DNA of 64,000 nt from JBBPYR01 sp038199755. Lineage in GTDB: Bacteria; Chloroflexota; Ktedonobacteria; Ktedonobacterales; Ktedonobacteraceae. A program made the position numbers and the translations under genes. Below are positions 9,455-18,342 of this stretch, piece after piece (position 1 is the stretch's first letter; every line of letters starts with the position of its first letter). The DNA lies in contig JBBPYR010000070.1 in NCBI GenBank assembly GCA_038199755.1, positions 1 through 64,000 on the forward strand, given 5' to 3'. The notes below the pieces were generated by a model, which did not search any database, was not told where the DNA came from, and worked only from the letters and a program-made list of their open reading frames with translations.

Positions 9455-10399
9455 CTACAGCCTGCTTCTTTTCAGCACCCTCGTCGATATCAATTTATGC
9501 AGCTCTTGAAAATCATTAGGCTGATCTTCAAGTGGTAACTTGAGCAGACTTTTAACGACTTCTATGAGACGTTCAGGACCTTGGAGATATTTGTCCTCTG
9601 CATTTTGCACACGGAAATACTTATTTTTATAATTGATAACAGTAGGCAATACATGCTTTCCTCTAATCAGTTTAAGCCATGAGCCACGCCCAAATTCAAG
9701 TTCTTCGTCACCATCAAATTCACGTTTGCCGTCCTCACCATGAAAAAACTCTTTCGCTGTTTCAGTAAAATGCTTAGAAATGGGATACGCACTTAATTCT
9801 TCAACAACATTACACGTTTGCTTGGCAGCCTCATACTTCTCCATGAGTTTCGCGAATGCTTTATCTTTCTCCCTAAACTCGTTAGTCTCATTATCTTTGA
9901 AACGCTCAATCCACACTTTATCCAGTTCATTTCTGAGTTCTGAGATGACGCTATTAGTAATATCGAGGAAGACACGCTTGCTAGCCGTTTCGCGAATACA
10001 CTGCCGCAGTTCTTCAGGAGAACATGTACAGTACGGACTGCGTGCTAAATATTCTGGAATAAGGAAATAGTTTTCAATTTCGCGACGACGCCATATGAGG
10101 CAATTATCCCTATTTTCATCTGGGAAATTTCGCCAACTCTTTTCTACCTCTTCATCATCGCGATGATCTCGGTCTATGAGAAAATAGTAGTTGCGATGAG
10201 ATGGATGAAGAACCGCCGCCGCCGCACGGATGCTCGAAGCCGATCCAGTAGGCTCTACGCGAATATCGATTTCTTTCTCTCTGAAAAAGAAGTCGAGAGC
10301 CTGAAAGTCTATGCTTGACCGGCTACCTTCCACATAAAGCCTATGTCTTGCACCCTGATTTGATGCTTCCGGTTCAGGTCCTCGTCTAATTCCAACCAT
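9455..10399 (-). CDS. DUF4435-type TOPRIM protein (AriB-like)
   Basis: The 314-residue protein shows TOPRIM-type acidic motifs: Glu in RLYVEGSRSS near residue 24 and the D-x-D of FLIDRDHRDD near residue 77. A REIENYF motif follows near residue 108, which is characteristic of DUF4435. In the PARIS anti-phage system, AriB is a DUF4435 TOPRIM nuclease released by the ATPase AriA when a trigger is sensed. Here the ATG overlaps the ATPase stop codon (TGATG), with AAGGAGG 7 bases upstream, so the two are translationally coupled. It is the last gene of the type III cas operon. The PARIS link is inference from architecture and motifs; a more general OLD-like ATPase/TOPRIM pair is the alternative. Confidence 0.75.
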   Translation of the reverse strand: MVGIRRGPEPEASNQGARHRLYVEGSRSSIDFQALDFFFREKEIDIRVEPTGSASSIRAAAAVLHPSHRNYYFLIDRDHRDDEEVEKSWRNFPDENRDNCLIWRRREIENYFLIPEYLARSPYCTCSPEELRQCIRETASKRVFLDITNSVISELRNELDKVWIERFKDNETNEFREKDKAFAKLMEKYEAAKQTCNVVEELSAYPISKHFTETAKEFFHGEDGKREFDGDEELEFGRGSWLKLIRGKHVLPTVINYKNKYFRVQNAEDKYLQGPERLIEVVKSLLKLPLEDQPNDFQELHKLISTRVLKRSRL

Positions 10400-11475
10400 C
10401 ACGCTTCCTCCTTTTCTGGAACAAGGAGCATCGTGCGGTCTTGATCCACTGACGCAAAAATATCTTCAGAATGGGTAGCAATAATGTATTGATTACCGGG
10501 TGCTGACTTACATATCTCTCTTATCAAGCTCCGATGCCATTCTGCATTGAGATGTAGTTCAGGCTCATCAATCAGCACTATTCCAGGGTACTTTTGTCCA
10601 TAACGCCCTATAAGGAAAAGCGTTGAGATGATTTCCTTTTGACCAGAACTCAAACTATCAAAACTAGACGAAGGACCATTGTTACCATTTCCTGGAATAA
10701 CACGAAAATCTATGGTACCGTCAGGCAAGAGCCTGAGCTTGCCAATGGCGACTCCTGCATATCGCTTCATTAACCTAGCCAGAATCTCCAGCACCTCTTT
10801 CGCCTCAACAACATCAAAATCCTCAAAAAGTCCTTCTCGGCTCATCAAAGCGCGAAGTATTTCAAATTTAAATGTGGTTATTGGATTACCAGACCCTAAT
10901 TGACTAAGCTCTAATCTTCCTTCTAGAATCTTTCGATAACTATGAAAATACATGAAATGTGGTAATAGCAAAGGATCACTGTGTATACCCAAAAGAGCAA
11001 GAAACAAATTTGTCACCACTTCTTCATTAGTGGATGAGTCAACTGGTGGTGGTGTGAATTCACTTTCTAACCTATCTTCCCTATCTTCTCGCGTATCAAA
11101 GCCCGCTGCTATCCTTCCTGAACGATACAAAGTTAAGCGGCCTGGGATATCTACATTATCGGGGGTAACAAAGATTCCCTCAATAGTTGCTTCCCTAGCT
11201 CCAGACCGAATGAGGAGATCAGGAAGCTCAACTGTTACTTTAGGATACCTTCTTCTATTAAAATAATTTTCTTCTGGTATAGTTGCTAAATATAACAGTG
11301 AGCAGGCTTCGAGAATAGACGTTTTCCCCAACCCGTTGATACTACCTATAACTATGATGTCTGGATCATCTTTCATACGAGGAGGAGGAAAATCAATAGT
11401 AAAGTTGTCGAATGCTTTGAAGTTTTGTATGGTTAGACCCTTTAGTCTAATACCTCTCGCTGATTGCTCTGCCAT
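10399..11475 (-). CDS. ABC-type AAA ATPase (AriA-like) in a defence pair
   Basis: This 358-residue ATPase has the RecF/SMC-like ABC head layout: Walker A GSINGLGKTS (about residue 42), an ABC-signature-like SLSSGQKEI (about 278), Walker B GIVLIDEPELHLNAEW (about 303) and an H-loop IIATHSED (about 335). No long coiled coil is present, so it is a short-armed ATPase as in AriA/AAA_15 proteins. Two ATGs compete; the GGAGAAGG site favours the inner one at 11475. Its start is 49 bases after the RAMP stop, with no terminator seen between them, so it is probably co-transcribed with the cas genes. It should act with the downstream TOPRIM protein. Confidence 0.8.
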   Translation of the reverse strand: MAEQSARGIRLKGLTIQNFKAFDNFTIDFPPPRMKDDPDIIVIGSINGLGKTSILEACSLLYLATIPEENYFNRRRYPKVTVELPDLLIRSGAREATIEGIFVTPDNVDIPGRLTLYRSGRIAAGFDTREDREDRLESEFTPPPVDSSTNEEVVTNLFLALLGIHSDPLLLPHFMYFHSYRKILEGRLELSQLGSGNPITTFKFEILRALMSREGLFEDFDVVEAKEVLEILARLMKRYAGVAIGKLRLLPDGTIDFRVIPGNGNNGPSSSFDSLSSGQKEIISTLFLIGRYGQKYPGIVLIDEPELHLNAEWHRSLIREICKSAPGNQYIIATHSEDIFASVDQDRTMLLVPEKEEA

Positions 11476-11523
11476 ATGCATCCCTTCTCCGAAGAACCTG
11501 TAAGTCTAGGGTTATCTATCATA

Positions 11524-12405
11524 TCAAACGCTCCGCACTACCTGAGTGTATTGCTCCCAAATCCCCTTTGACTGGATTTGGAATGTTTCTCCTTGAGTGA
11601 CTTTGCCACCCGGCACCCAACAGATCGCGGCCTGAGAAATATCTTTCCCAAAGCTATTATAACCTCTCGTCTCTCTGCCAACGAGTGGCTCAACAATCAC
11701 TTCCCTATTGCTTACACTATCGGTTTCGGCGTAAGCGTGAGCCAGGAGCTGTACATCACTTAAGGCTCTGAACTGAGGTCGATTATTGTTTGGCAGACAT
11801 TCATAATCGAAGCATTCTTGCTTATCGATTGCCTTACACTCTACACAATCCACTCGTCCCCAGCCACTGTTTCGCTCACCACCAAATTGTATTCTTTCTA
11901 ACACGCTTTGCCATCTACTCAATGGATTCTTCTTATCGTTCTGAAGGCCAGTTGTTTCAAAGATATAGCCAACCAGATATACTTGCTTGCCCTCTCGTGT
12001 GCGTGGTGCAATGAATTCCGTTTCGTGCAGACTCCCTGCCTCGGCACTATGTCCGTTTACAAGAGCTGTGCTTGCATAACTGCCGAGAAACGTCCAGGCA
12101 AACTTGTCCCAGTCAGACCACGGCCACACAAAATCATTCCATTGTTCCGGCCACGACCAGGTAGGGTCCTCCCCTGGCAAGGCATATGGGTAAAAATAAG
12201 TGAAGGAAAGGTGGTCATCAACCTGTTCGCCCATGCCAAGGTAGTCGCTACGGCCAGATTCGCGTGTTAGTTTGGCTGTGAGTGCTCCCCATAGATTGCG
12301 GCCTGTGAGATATGGGCGAGTTTGCTGCAAGTTACCTAATTTGCGCCAGCCGACATGCATCGGTGAGAGCAAACGTAATGAGACTTGATATGCTGTCCAG
12401 GTCAT
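11524..12405 (-). CDS. RAMP-superfamily CRISPR-associated protein
   Basis: A 293-residue repeat-associated (RAMP) protein. The N-terminal strand LSPMHVGWRK and the glycine-rich loop IQFGGERNSGWGRV (about residue 175) are RAMP features. It does not start like Cmr3 and I cannot assign it to a named subfamily; by elimination it may fill the Cas5/Cmr3 position that binds the crRNA 5' handle. It overlaps the cmr5 stop by 4 bases (ATGA), showing translational coupling. It is the last cas gene before the ATPase/TOPRIM pair. Confidence 0.75.
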   Translation of the reverse strand: MTWTAYQVSLRLLSPMHVGWRKLGNLQQTRPYLTGRNLWGALTAKLTRESGRSDYLGMGEQVDDHLSFTYFYPYALPGEDPTWSWPEQWNDFVWPWSDWDKFAWTFLGSYASTALVNGHSAEAGSLHETEFIAPRTREGKQVYLVGYIFETTGLQNDKKNPLSRWQSVLERIQFGGERNSGWGRVDCVECKAIDKQECFDYECLPNNNRPQFRALSDVQLLAHAYAETDSVSNREVIVEPLVGRETRGYNSFGKDISQAAICWVPGGKVTQGETFQIQSKGIWEQYTQVVRSV

Positions 12406-12911
12406 GGTTGTGACTGCGCTTTCTCAGCCTCTGTTTTAGCCTTCTTTGTATCCTCTGCTATTTTATCCTCTACTCCGCGTGCTTTGGCCCCATAGCGTGC
12501 ATAGATGAGTGTTTGTTCCCAAAGTTGCTTCACCAACAATAGAATGTCGAGATCGTTGCAAATATACTTTGTTAGGAACTCCAAGACTTGTTCAGCATCT
12601 ACAGGCTTCTCTTTGGTGTCCGTAGGAGGAGAAAATTTGAGAAGTCGTGTTAATTCCAGCAACTGGATACGTATCGGTTTGGCGATATGTTGTTCCTTAT
12701 CGCTGCGTGAATAAAGGTAAAGAAGTACCGCGTAAACACCGTTCTCTTGCAACACGCCCAAAGCTTTCGTTGCTAGGTTTTCTACTTCACTTGCTTTGAT
12801 TTCATTTTCTTTACGTTCTTTTATATTCCAATACTTTTTGGTGTTTTTAATTATTTCTTGCCCTGCGAAGGCGGCGTGCCAATCTAAGTTATTGTTGCTT
12901 GCCTGAGTCAC
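12402..12911 (-). CDS. cmr5: Type III small subunit Cmr5
   Basis: A 169-residue, mainly helical, charged protein in the small-subunit position. The KALGVLQENGVYAVLLYLYSR segment (about residues 49-70) and LLELTRLL fit the Cmr5 family, which forms the minor filament of type III-B/III-C complexes and contacts target RNA. The Lys/Glu/Ala-rich tail (about 150-169) is extra. It overlaps cmr4 by 23 bases and the next RAMP by 4. Confidence 0.85.
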   Translation of the reverse strand: MTQASNNNLDWHAAFAGQEIIKNTKKYWNIKERKENEIKASEVENLATKALGVLQENGVYAVLLYLYSRSDKEQHIAKPIRIQLLELTRLLKFSPPTDTKEKPVDAEQVLEFLTKYICNDLDILLLVKQLWEQTLIYARYGAKARGVEDKIAEDTKKAKTEAEKAQSQP

Positions 12912-13971
12912 TTTTTACCTCCTTGACTACCCATTCGTCTACTAGACGCATACGACCAAAGCCACGAGTACCCATGCCCCCGATACCCAGGTACTCTATC
13001 AGCCCCATACCTGCACCCACAACATCCAAAGGTTGTTCCCAAATGACTTCTTTTCCATCTTTATCAAGAAGTTTGGCACCCTTCTTCTCCTCATTAGCCT
13101 TGTTGTCGTACTGCCTATCCACAGGGAAGGGATAGTTGCCATTATTTATCGCGTAATCATCTTCGACGACATCAGACCAGAGCCAAGTTGTTCGTGGAAT
13201 AGCTTCGTAGGTGAATAATGCTCCGGAGTCGGCTGCTCCTGTTTCAGGATTTATACTTACCGAGGTACGCACTTCCAGGTTACTATTGACAATTTGAGAG
13301 AAAAGCTTTGGAGTGATAAGCACGATACGCTCTGAAATACCTTGCCATTCTGGATGTGATAGCAGGGATGCAGGAGGTGTTATTGTTAATCCTTTGATGC
13401 ATTCAAACAATAGCCAGCCAAGATTAAGATTTTTTTCCCAATTCATGTTCGTTACGACGATATCATTAGTAGGTGCGGCGACACTTTGTGGTAATGTCAC
13501 ACTATTCTCACCCCAAGCTTCTCGCATTATGTCTATCGTGCTCACCCAAACGGGACCTGCCATAGAATTTACCGGAAAGAAGAGAATACGAGCATCAGCG
13601 ATACTAACAGTACCAGCTCGATTTATGCCTTCTTTAGAGGTGTTAGAGTTGTTGGTACTGCTTTCATCCGTGGAGGTACCAAAGGTATAGATGATGGGAC
13701 ATGCTTTTTTATCTCCCTTAAAATCGCCATGCTTTCCGGCTGCGCTTGGTTTTCCATAGCTCATAGCTGCATAGCTACGTGTAGCACCTGCCAGGCTTGT
13801 GCCGGGAATTTTCGGTAAGTTCGTCCCTGTTTCGCGTGTAATGGACATATCGACCCTTCCCAATCTGTAGCCACCTGCACCAACGTGTACAGGATCAAGT
13901 GTCATGAAGAGCAAACGTTGCAGAGTGTAAAGTGATTGCACTCTTGCCGACTGTGTACCTGTCGTAGTCAT
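12889..13971 (-). CDS. cmr4: Type III backbone RAMP Cmr4 (Cas7), target-RNA nuclease
   Basis: Cmr4 forms the repeating Cas7 backbone and cuts target RNA at 6-nt intervals. The 360-residue product has the expected start, PVHVGAGGYRLGRVDMSITRE: Asp41 falls where the catalytic Asp of Cmr4 sits, so RNA cleavage is probably retained. IPGTSLAGATRSYA (about 54-67) is the RAMP helix, and GIGGMGTRGFGRM near residue 340 is the C-terminal glycine-rich loop. The start overlaps the csx11 stop by 4 bases (ATGA). Confidence 0.9.
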   Translation of the reverse strand: MTTTGTQSARVQSLYTLQRLLFMTLDPVHVGAGGYRLGRVDMSITRETGTNLPKIPGTSLAGATRSYAAMSYGKPSAAGKHGDFKGDKKACPIIYTFGTSTDESSTNNSNTSKEGINRAGTVSIADARILFFPVNSMAGPVWVSTIDIMREAWGENSVTLPQSVAAPTNDIVVTNMNWEKNLNLGWLLFECIKGLTITPPASLLSHPEWQGISERIVLITPKLFSQIVNSNLEVRTSVSINPETGAADSGALFTYEAIPRTTWLWSDVVEDDYAINNGNYPFPVDRQYDNKANEEKKGAKLLDKDGKEVIWEQPLDVVGAGMGLIEYLGIGGMGTRGFGRMRLVDEWVVKEVKSDSGKQQ

Positions 13972-16900
13972 AAGTCTTCTCCCATCTTGTCAATTGCTGT
14001 TTGCCTGTTGTCTTTCAGTCGCTCATTAAGAATTCGCATCTTTAGTTCTATTGTATCAGCCAATTGTCCACTTAGAGCGGCTTCACAAAGTTGGTCAAAC
14101 TGCCTTGCTTCTGGACGTGGTTTCCAGTGAGCGTTATAGAGAGCATCACGAATAGCCTGTTTGAAAATCTCGTTGTTTTGATCTGCGCCCCATTCCATAC
14201 GTTTGTCTTCTATGGTGCCGATGATATTGTGGATTTGCGTTGTCTCCAAACCCTGAGAGAGTATGCTCCATAATTTCTCGAACTCATCAAGTTGTTCAAG
14301 ATAATAGGGGCGTGCTGGATGATAAGAACCTCCTGATTGCCGAGTACCGCGACGTTTGCCATGCTCGTAGCTTACCTCGAAGCGTCGTGCAGCGGTGTCA
14401 AGATATTCAAAGTCAAAACGTGAGGACATGAAAGAAACAACATCTCCAACCTGGAGATCACTGGCATGGGTCCAATATTTACCATCGATTCCCTTAAATT
14501 TCCTTTTCCTCTCGCTAGCATTTGTAGCTTCTTCCTCAAGGCACCAGTAGGGGTACCAAACATCCTCTGTCACTTCATCACCCATAATAGTTGGAATAGT
14601 CAATGTTAGAGATGGTTCTTCATCTTCTCCAGGTTCTAATGTTAACAAGACTTGCTCTGGGTATAGACTCAGATCAACCCTTTTGACACGCCAGGACGTA
14701 GCTTCTGTTGGCTGTTTCAGCATCCTGCGACCTGCATCGAGGATAGCGGGAAGTGGAGTTCGCGCCCCGGCAAAGGCGACACCGAGCGTTAATGGTAATC
14801 GGTTTCTCACCTTACCCATCTCTCGCTCATACTTTTCCTTGATAGCGTTGGCAACCTGTAAAGCTTTATCTGCTGGCACGAGAGCCATGAAGGTACGTGG
14901 TTCTGTCAGTAGAGATATTGCTGGCGTGTATGATGGTTTCTCTATAATATCCACTGTTGTTATTTGTAAGCTGCCGAGAGGCTTGTTAAAACCACCATAG
15001 CCAGTTGGCTCTTCGATATCAAAGGTTTTACCTTCAAGTTGTCCTTGAAGGTATTTTGCCGCTTTCTTATCATCTTTATATTCTTCTTCTGATGCGCCTA
15101 AAAGAAGGGCGATACGACGGAGATTGTCAATAGTAAAGAATTTATTTTGACTAACACAAGCTATGCTAAGGTTGATTTCCCCTAGTTTAAGTTCGTAAGC
15201 ATGAGAAATGCCTAAAGTTTGATTTACCTTATTTGGATAGTATGTGGCTATGATTTGCAATCGGCAAGGAACTTCTCCAACACTGTCAGGTTTGTTGAAG
15301 TCTGAAACTACATTTTCCCAGAATGATCTTGTAGTCTCCCATACGCGAAATAAGCGTGTTGGTGCTTGTGCCTCTATCATTTGAGATGGAGAAGGTTCCA
15401 ATATAGGTAGTATGAAGTGTTTCTCAATTTTTAGGCTTTGGTAATGAAGAATTTTTTCTTTAATCACTCCTTTAGCCATATTGCTCATAGTTTCAAGATA
15501 AAGGCCATCGTCCGATACACGGAATTCTTGCCCGAATACTGAATGAGGTGTTCCTGCAACTAATTCAACGGGATGATTCTCTAGGAAAAGCTGGTATTGT
15601 CCATCAACTGATAGATTAATATCTTTTATAGTTACAAGTGTTTTTATATCTGCTATATAAAGCTTATTTGAGCGAAATGGTGATGGTAGCTTAAACTGTG
15701 ATAGGCCACGAAGGGAAGCCGTAACTAAAAGCGCAGGCTTTTCCTGCCATTGATAATCTTTTTTGTCAATGGATACTCGTTTCCCATCATCTAATTTATT
15801 GCTCAGGTTTTTTACTTTTAGAGCACCTTGTATAGGTTGTTCATCACTTTGTCGCTTCTGTGGATAGAACAGTGAGCTTCCATTGAACCATGTATCTAGG
15901 CCAAATTTTCCTACTATTAATGCTACCTTTCCATTGATATCTGCTACCTCATCTATCCAAATTGTCGTATAGAGCTTGTCTGACCACTCCTTGGAATTGT
16001 TTTCGCGTCGCTGTTCACAAACAGCGCAAGCTTTACGATTTAGGGCTTTACAGGTTTGACAAGGTAGCTTAGATGAGCATGACTCTCCTTTGTCCTTGTA
16101 CCCATAATGCTTTTCACGATCATCTGCACCCCAACCCTGAGGACGCAGTTGACAAACAGTACAAATATCCTCGCGATGACCTCGCCACCAACTCACTACA
16201 GTAGTTAGATTGGCATGAGAAACAGGATTTTCTGTAATATGTGCTGCAATTGGTAGTGGCTCGTTGTGTGGAATGAGGGGGTTGTGTTCCTGATCAATTA
16301 AATTTTTCCATACCCAGGAGCTCTCGTCTATTGTAAGGGTAGGGAGTATTTCCCCATCCAAACACAAATGCCCGTTTTCATCTGATTTAACTGTCCCCTT
16401 ATAAAATTCGTGTTCAATGAGAGTTGAAAGTTTTTGCTCTTGTTCATTTTCCCATTGATCCAGGTGCTCTATGTCGGGAACAATAAAAACACTGCCGTTC
16501 TCATCACGATAAACTTCTGTGCCTAGTGGGTATGTTACTTCGAGAAGAGTACTTACTCTATTTAATCCATCATCAATGAGTTGTCGGCGAGCCAACAAGT
16601 CAGAAATACGCGTAGTTTTTGTAAGGAAATCCACTCCATCAAAACGGACACTTAAAAGCCGCCATTGAATCTCGGAAGGTTCTTTTTTCCCTACCAATAT
16701 GCCTTCTGCAATAGCAGCTTTGTATAAAGCAGCCACCATGTTAGACCAATCCCAGAGAGAGACATCATTAATTGGGTGTTGCGTATCAGCGCAAGCATAG
16801 GTGAATGCTTCTTCTATTTTTTGCTTCATCAATGAACGATCAGAAAGCTGACCAAAAGGCAAACCTTTACCCGGTTTTCCTGCCCCGTCAAGTCTAACTT

Positions 16901-17306
16901 TTAATCCTTCCATGCACTCAGGCTCATATCCGAAAGAATTCCCTCGGCGAGTATTGTCAGCAGGCTGAGAGCGGAAGTAAAATACTAGTTCCTTAACAGT
17001 ATGTGCCGCACTATGGCAAAAACCTAATACTCGAACTAGCCATTTCTTGTCTTCGTTGCCTATGTTCCTTGATTTTCCCTCCTCAATTAGCTCTTTTAAG
17101 AGTATCTCTTCTTCCAAAAGAGAGATTTTCCAAGTATCGTCTATCAGATCCAAATGATCAGTCTCATAATCGTAGCTATTTTGGACACCAGCTTGTCTCT
17201 CTACAAATCTCTCGTCACATTTTCCCATATCATGCAGCCAAGCCGCCACTTCTGCTAAAAATATATCTTCTCGATTATCGGCCAGCACTTCCAGATTATT
17301 GCTCAT
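13968..17306 (-). CDS. csx11: Csx11, Cas10-family large subunit with degenerate cyclase site
   Basis: The 1112-residue large subunit begins with an HD nuclease motif, AAWLHDMGKC (about residues 21-30), and a further His pair in CHSAAH near 98. Zinc-ribbon cysteines appear as CTVC near 382 and CQTC/CAVC near 415-430. The palm region that in active Cas10 reads GGDD followed by ALVPADKAL is here TEPRTFMALVPADKAL at about 797-812, so the metal-binding Asp pair is gone and cyclic oligoadenylate synthesis is not expected. That, and the match to Csx11-type REMGKVRNRLPL sequence, point to a type III-C-like system. HD-dependent ssDNA cleavage may remain. The start overlaps the preceding RAMP gene by 11 bases. 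Confidence 0.88.
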   Translation of the reverse strand: MSNNLEVLADNREDIFLAEVAAWLHDMGKCDERFVERQAGVQNSYDYETDHLDLIDDTWKISLLEEEILLKELIEEGKSRNIGNEDKKWLVRVLGFCHSAAHTVKELVFYFRSQPADNTRRGNSFGYEPECMEGLKVRLDGAGKPGKGLPFGQLSDRSLMKQKIEEAFTYACADTQHPINDVSLWDWSNMVAALYKAAIAEGILVGKKEPSEIQWRLLSVRFDGVDFLTKTTRISDLLARRQLIDDGLNRVSTLLEVTYPLGTEVYRDENGSVFIVPDIEHLDQWENEQEQKLSTLIEHEFYKGTVKSDENGHLCLDGEILPTLTIDESSWVWKNLIDQEHNPLIPHNEPLPIAAHITENPVSHANLTTVVSWWRGHREDICTVCQLRPQGWGADDREKHYGYKDKGESCSSKLPCQTCKALNRKACAVCEQRRENNSKEWSDKLYTTIWIDEVADINGKVALIVGKFGLDTWFNGSSLFYPQKRQSDEQPIQGALKVKNLSNKLDDGKRVSIDKKDYQWQEKPALLVTASLRGLSQFKLPSPFRSNKLYIADIKTLVTIKDINLSVDGQYQLFLENHPVELVAGTPHSVFGQEFRVSDDGLYLETMSNMAKGVIKEKILHYQSLKIEKHFILPILEPSPSQMIEAQAPTRLFRVWETTRSFWENVVSDFNKPDSVGEVPCRLQIIATYYPNKVNQTLGISHAYELKLGEINLSIACVSQNKFFTIDNLRRIALLLGASEEEYKDDKKAAKYLQGQLEGKTFDIEEPTGYGGFNKPLGSLQITTVDIIEKPSYTPAISLLTEPRTFMALVPADKALQVANAIKEKYEREMGKVRNRLPLTLGVAFAGARTPLPAILDAGRRMLKQPTEATSWRVKRVDLSLYPEQVLLTLEPGEDEEPSLTLTIPTIMGDEVTEDVWYPYWCLEEEATNASERKRKFKGIDGKYWTHASDLQVGDVVSFMSSRFDFEYLDTAARRFEVSYEHGKRRGTRQSGGSYHPARPYYLEQLDEFEKLWSILSQGLETTQIHNIIGTIEDKRMEWGADQNNEIFKQAIRDALYNAHWKPRPEARQFDQLCEAALSGQLADTIELKMRILNERLKDNRQTAIDKMGEDL

Positions 17307-18342
17307 GTTGCACCTCGGTTGACGTGCCTGTTAATGTTTGCTTCAACTTCGTCATATGCTCCACTAATTTCTTAAAGCTGGTGAGTGGCTCTGAAAGCTC
17401 TTGTATTTCAGGTGCTCGTATTTCTAACAGCACGTTTTGTAGGGACTCTCTTGCCAGCCCGAACCCACTATTGGTTTTAGCACCAAAACCGTGGATGCGG
17501 AACATAGCTCGAAGTCCTTTGGCAACGATTTGCAACTCCCTGCCGATTTGATTACGAGTTTCTTGCTCGTCTTTGCCGATGAGGTCAAATGGAATATAGA
17601 GCAAAGTGAAGACTCCTGTTGTGCCTGCTGGCACGCTCTCAAATGGGATGGGGTTCATCCCTACACGCTTCTTGCGATCCTGGGGATTAATGATTTCCAT
17701 GCTCTTTGAGGTGAAGAAGGTCGGATAGAAATAGAGGCACCCTGCCTGAAAGTCCTTAGGGTCTTCATTCCCTTTTTCATTGCCGAATAGGTGCAGTATG
17801 TCTTCTTTTTTGCTTTCTGAATACCAAAGTGCTGCTCGTAAGTTCCCTTTCCATGATGTGGAGGCCACGTAGGGCAGTCCAAAGATTTTGTCTTTACGAA
17901 CAGGATTGTCAATGATGTAAAAATCTTGTTCATCACGTGAAATGTAGGGCTGGGTTAGCGTGAATGTGAACTGTATGAAAAATGAGTATGGAGGCAGAAC
18001 AGCTAAGCTGATTCTTGGAGACTCAAATATATCCCTGTAATAGCGACTTCCATCTTTCCAGCGGTCGTCAAGTTCCTCTAAACAATCAACACTACGATTT
18101 TTCTCTTGCCAGCTGGTACGAAAATTTATAGCATTTGCTCTGCGCGTTACAGCGAGGAATTCATAGGTTATTGTTGGTGGAAGGGCTGTGAGTAAGCTCT
18201 CTCTTGTTTCCTTTACTCTGTCTTCTGCCTCATTACGTTTTTGCCGATTTTCTGCTTTTTGTACATCTTTCTCTCGCTGATTCAACTCTTCTATTTGCTT
18301 AAAAGCACGTTGAAGCTCATGGCTCATGTAATCGCGGATCAT
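17296..18342 (-). CDS. Cmr6-like RAMP protein with N-terminal coiled coil
   Basis: A 348-residue RAMP. Residues about 8-50 form a charged helix rich in Gln/Glu/Lys/Arg, probably a coiled coil. The RAMP core has FGLPYVASTSWKGNLRAALW (about 158-177), LHLFGNE, and the C-terminal glycine-rich GFGAKTNSGFGLA (about 277-289). These match the Cmr6/Csm-like helper RAMPs that cap the Cas7 filament. The ATG lies in an ATGA overlap with the cmr1 stop and has its own AAGGAGGAG ribosome site. Confidence 0.82.
   Translation of the reverse strand: MIRDYMSHELQRAFKQIEELNQREKDVQKAENRQKRNEAEDRVKETRESLLTALPPTITYEFLAVTRRANAINFRTSWQEKNRSVDCLEELDDRWKDGSRYYRDIFESPRISLAVLPPYSFFIQFTFTLTQPYISRDEQDFYIIDNPVRKDKIFGLPYVASTSWKGNLRAALWYSESKKEDILHLFGNEKGNEDPKDFQAGCLYFYPTFFTSKSMEIINPQDRKKRVGMNPIPFESVPAGTTGVFTLLYIPFDLIGKDEQETRNQIGRELQIVAKGLRAMFRIHGFGAKTNSGFGLARESLQNVLLEIRAPEIQELSEPLTSFKKLVEHMTKLKQTLTGTSTEVQHEQ

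Noticed and set aside
11524..12405. Assignment of the last RAMP as Cmr3
   Set aside because: It does not begin like Cmr3 proteins and shares only general RAMP features; left as unassigned RAMP.
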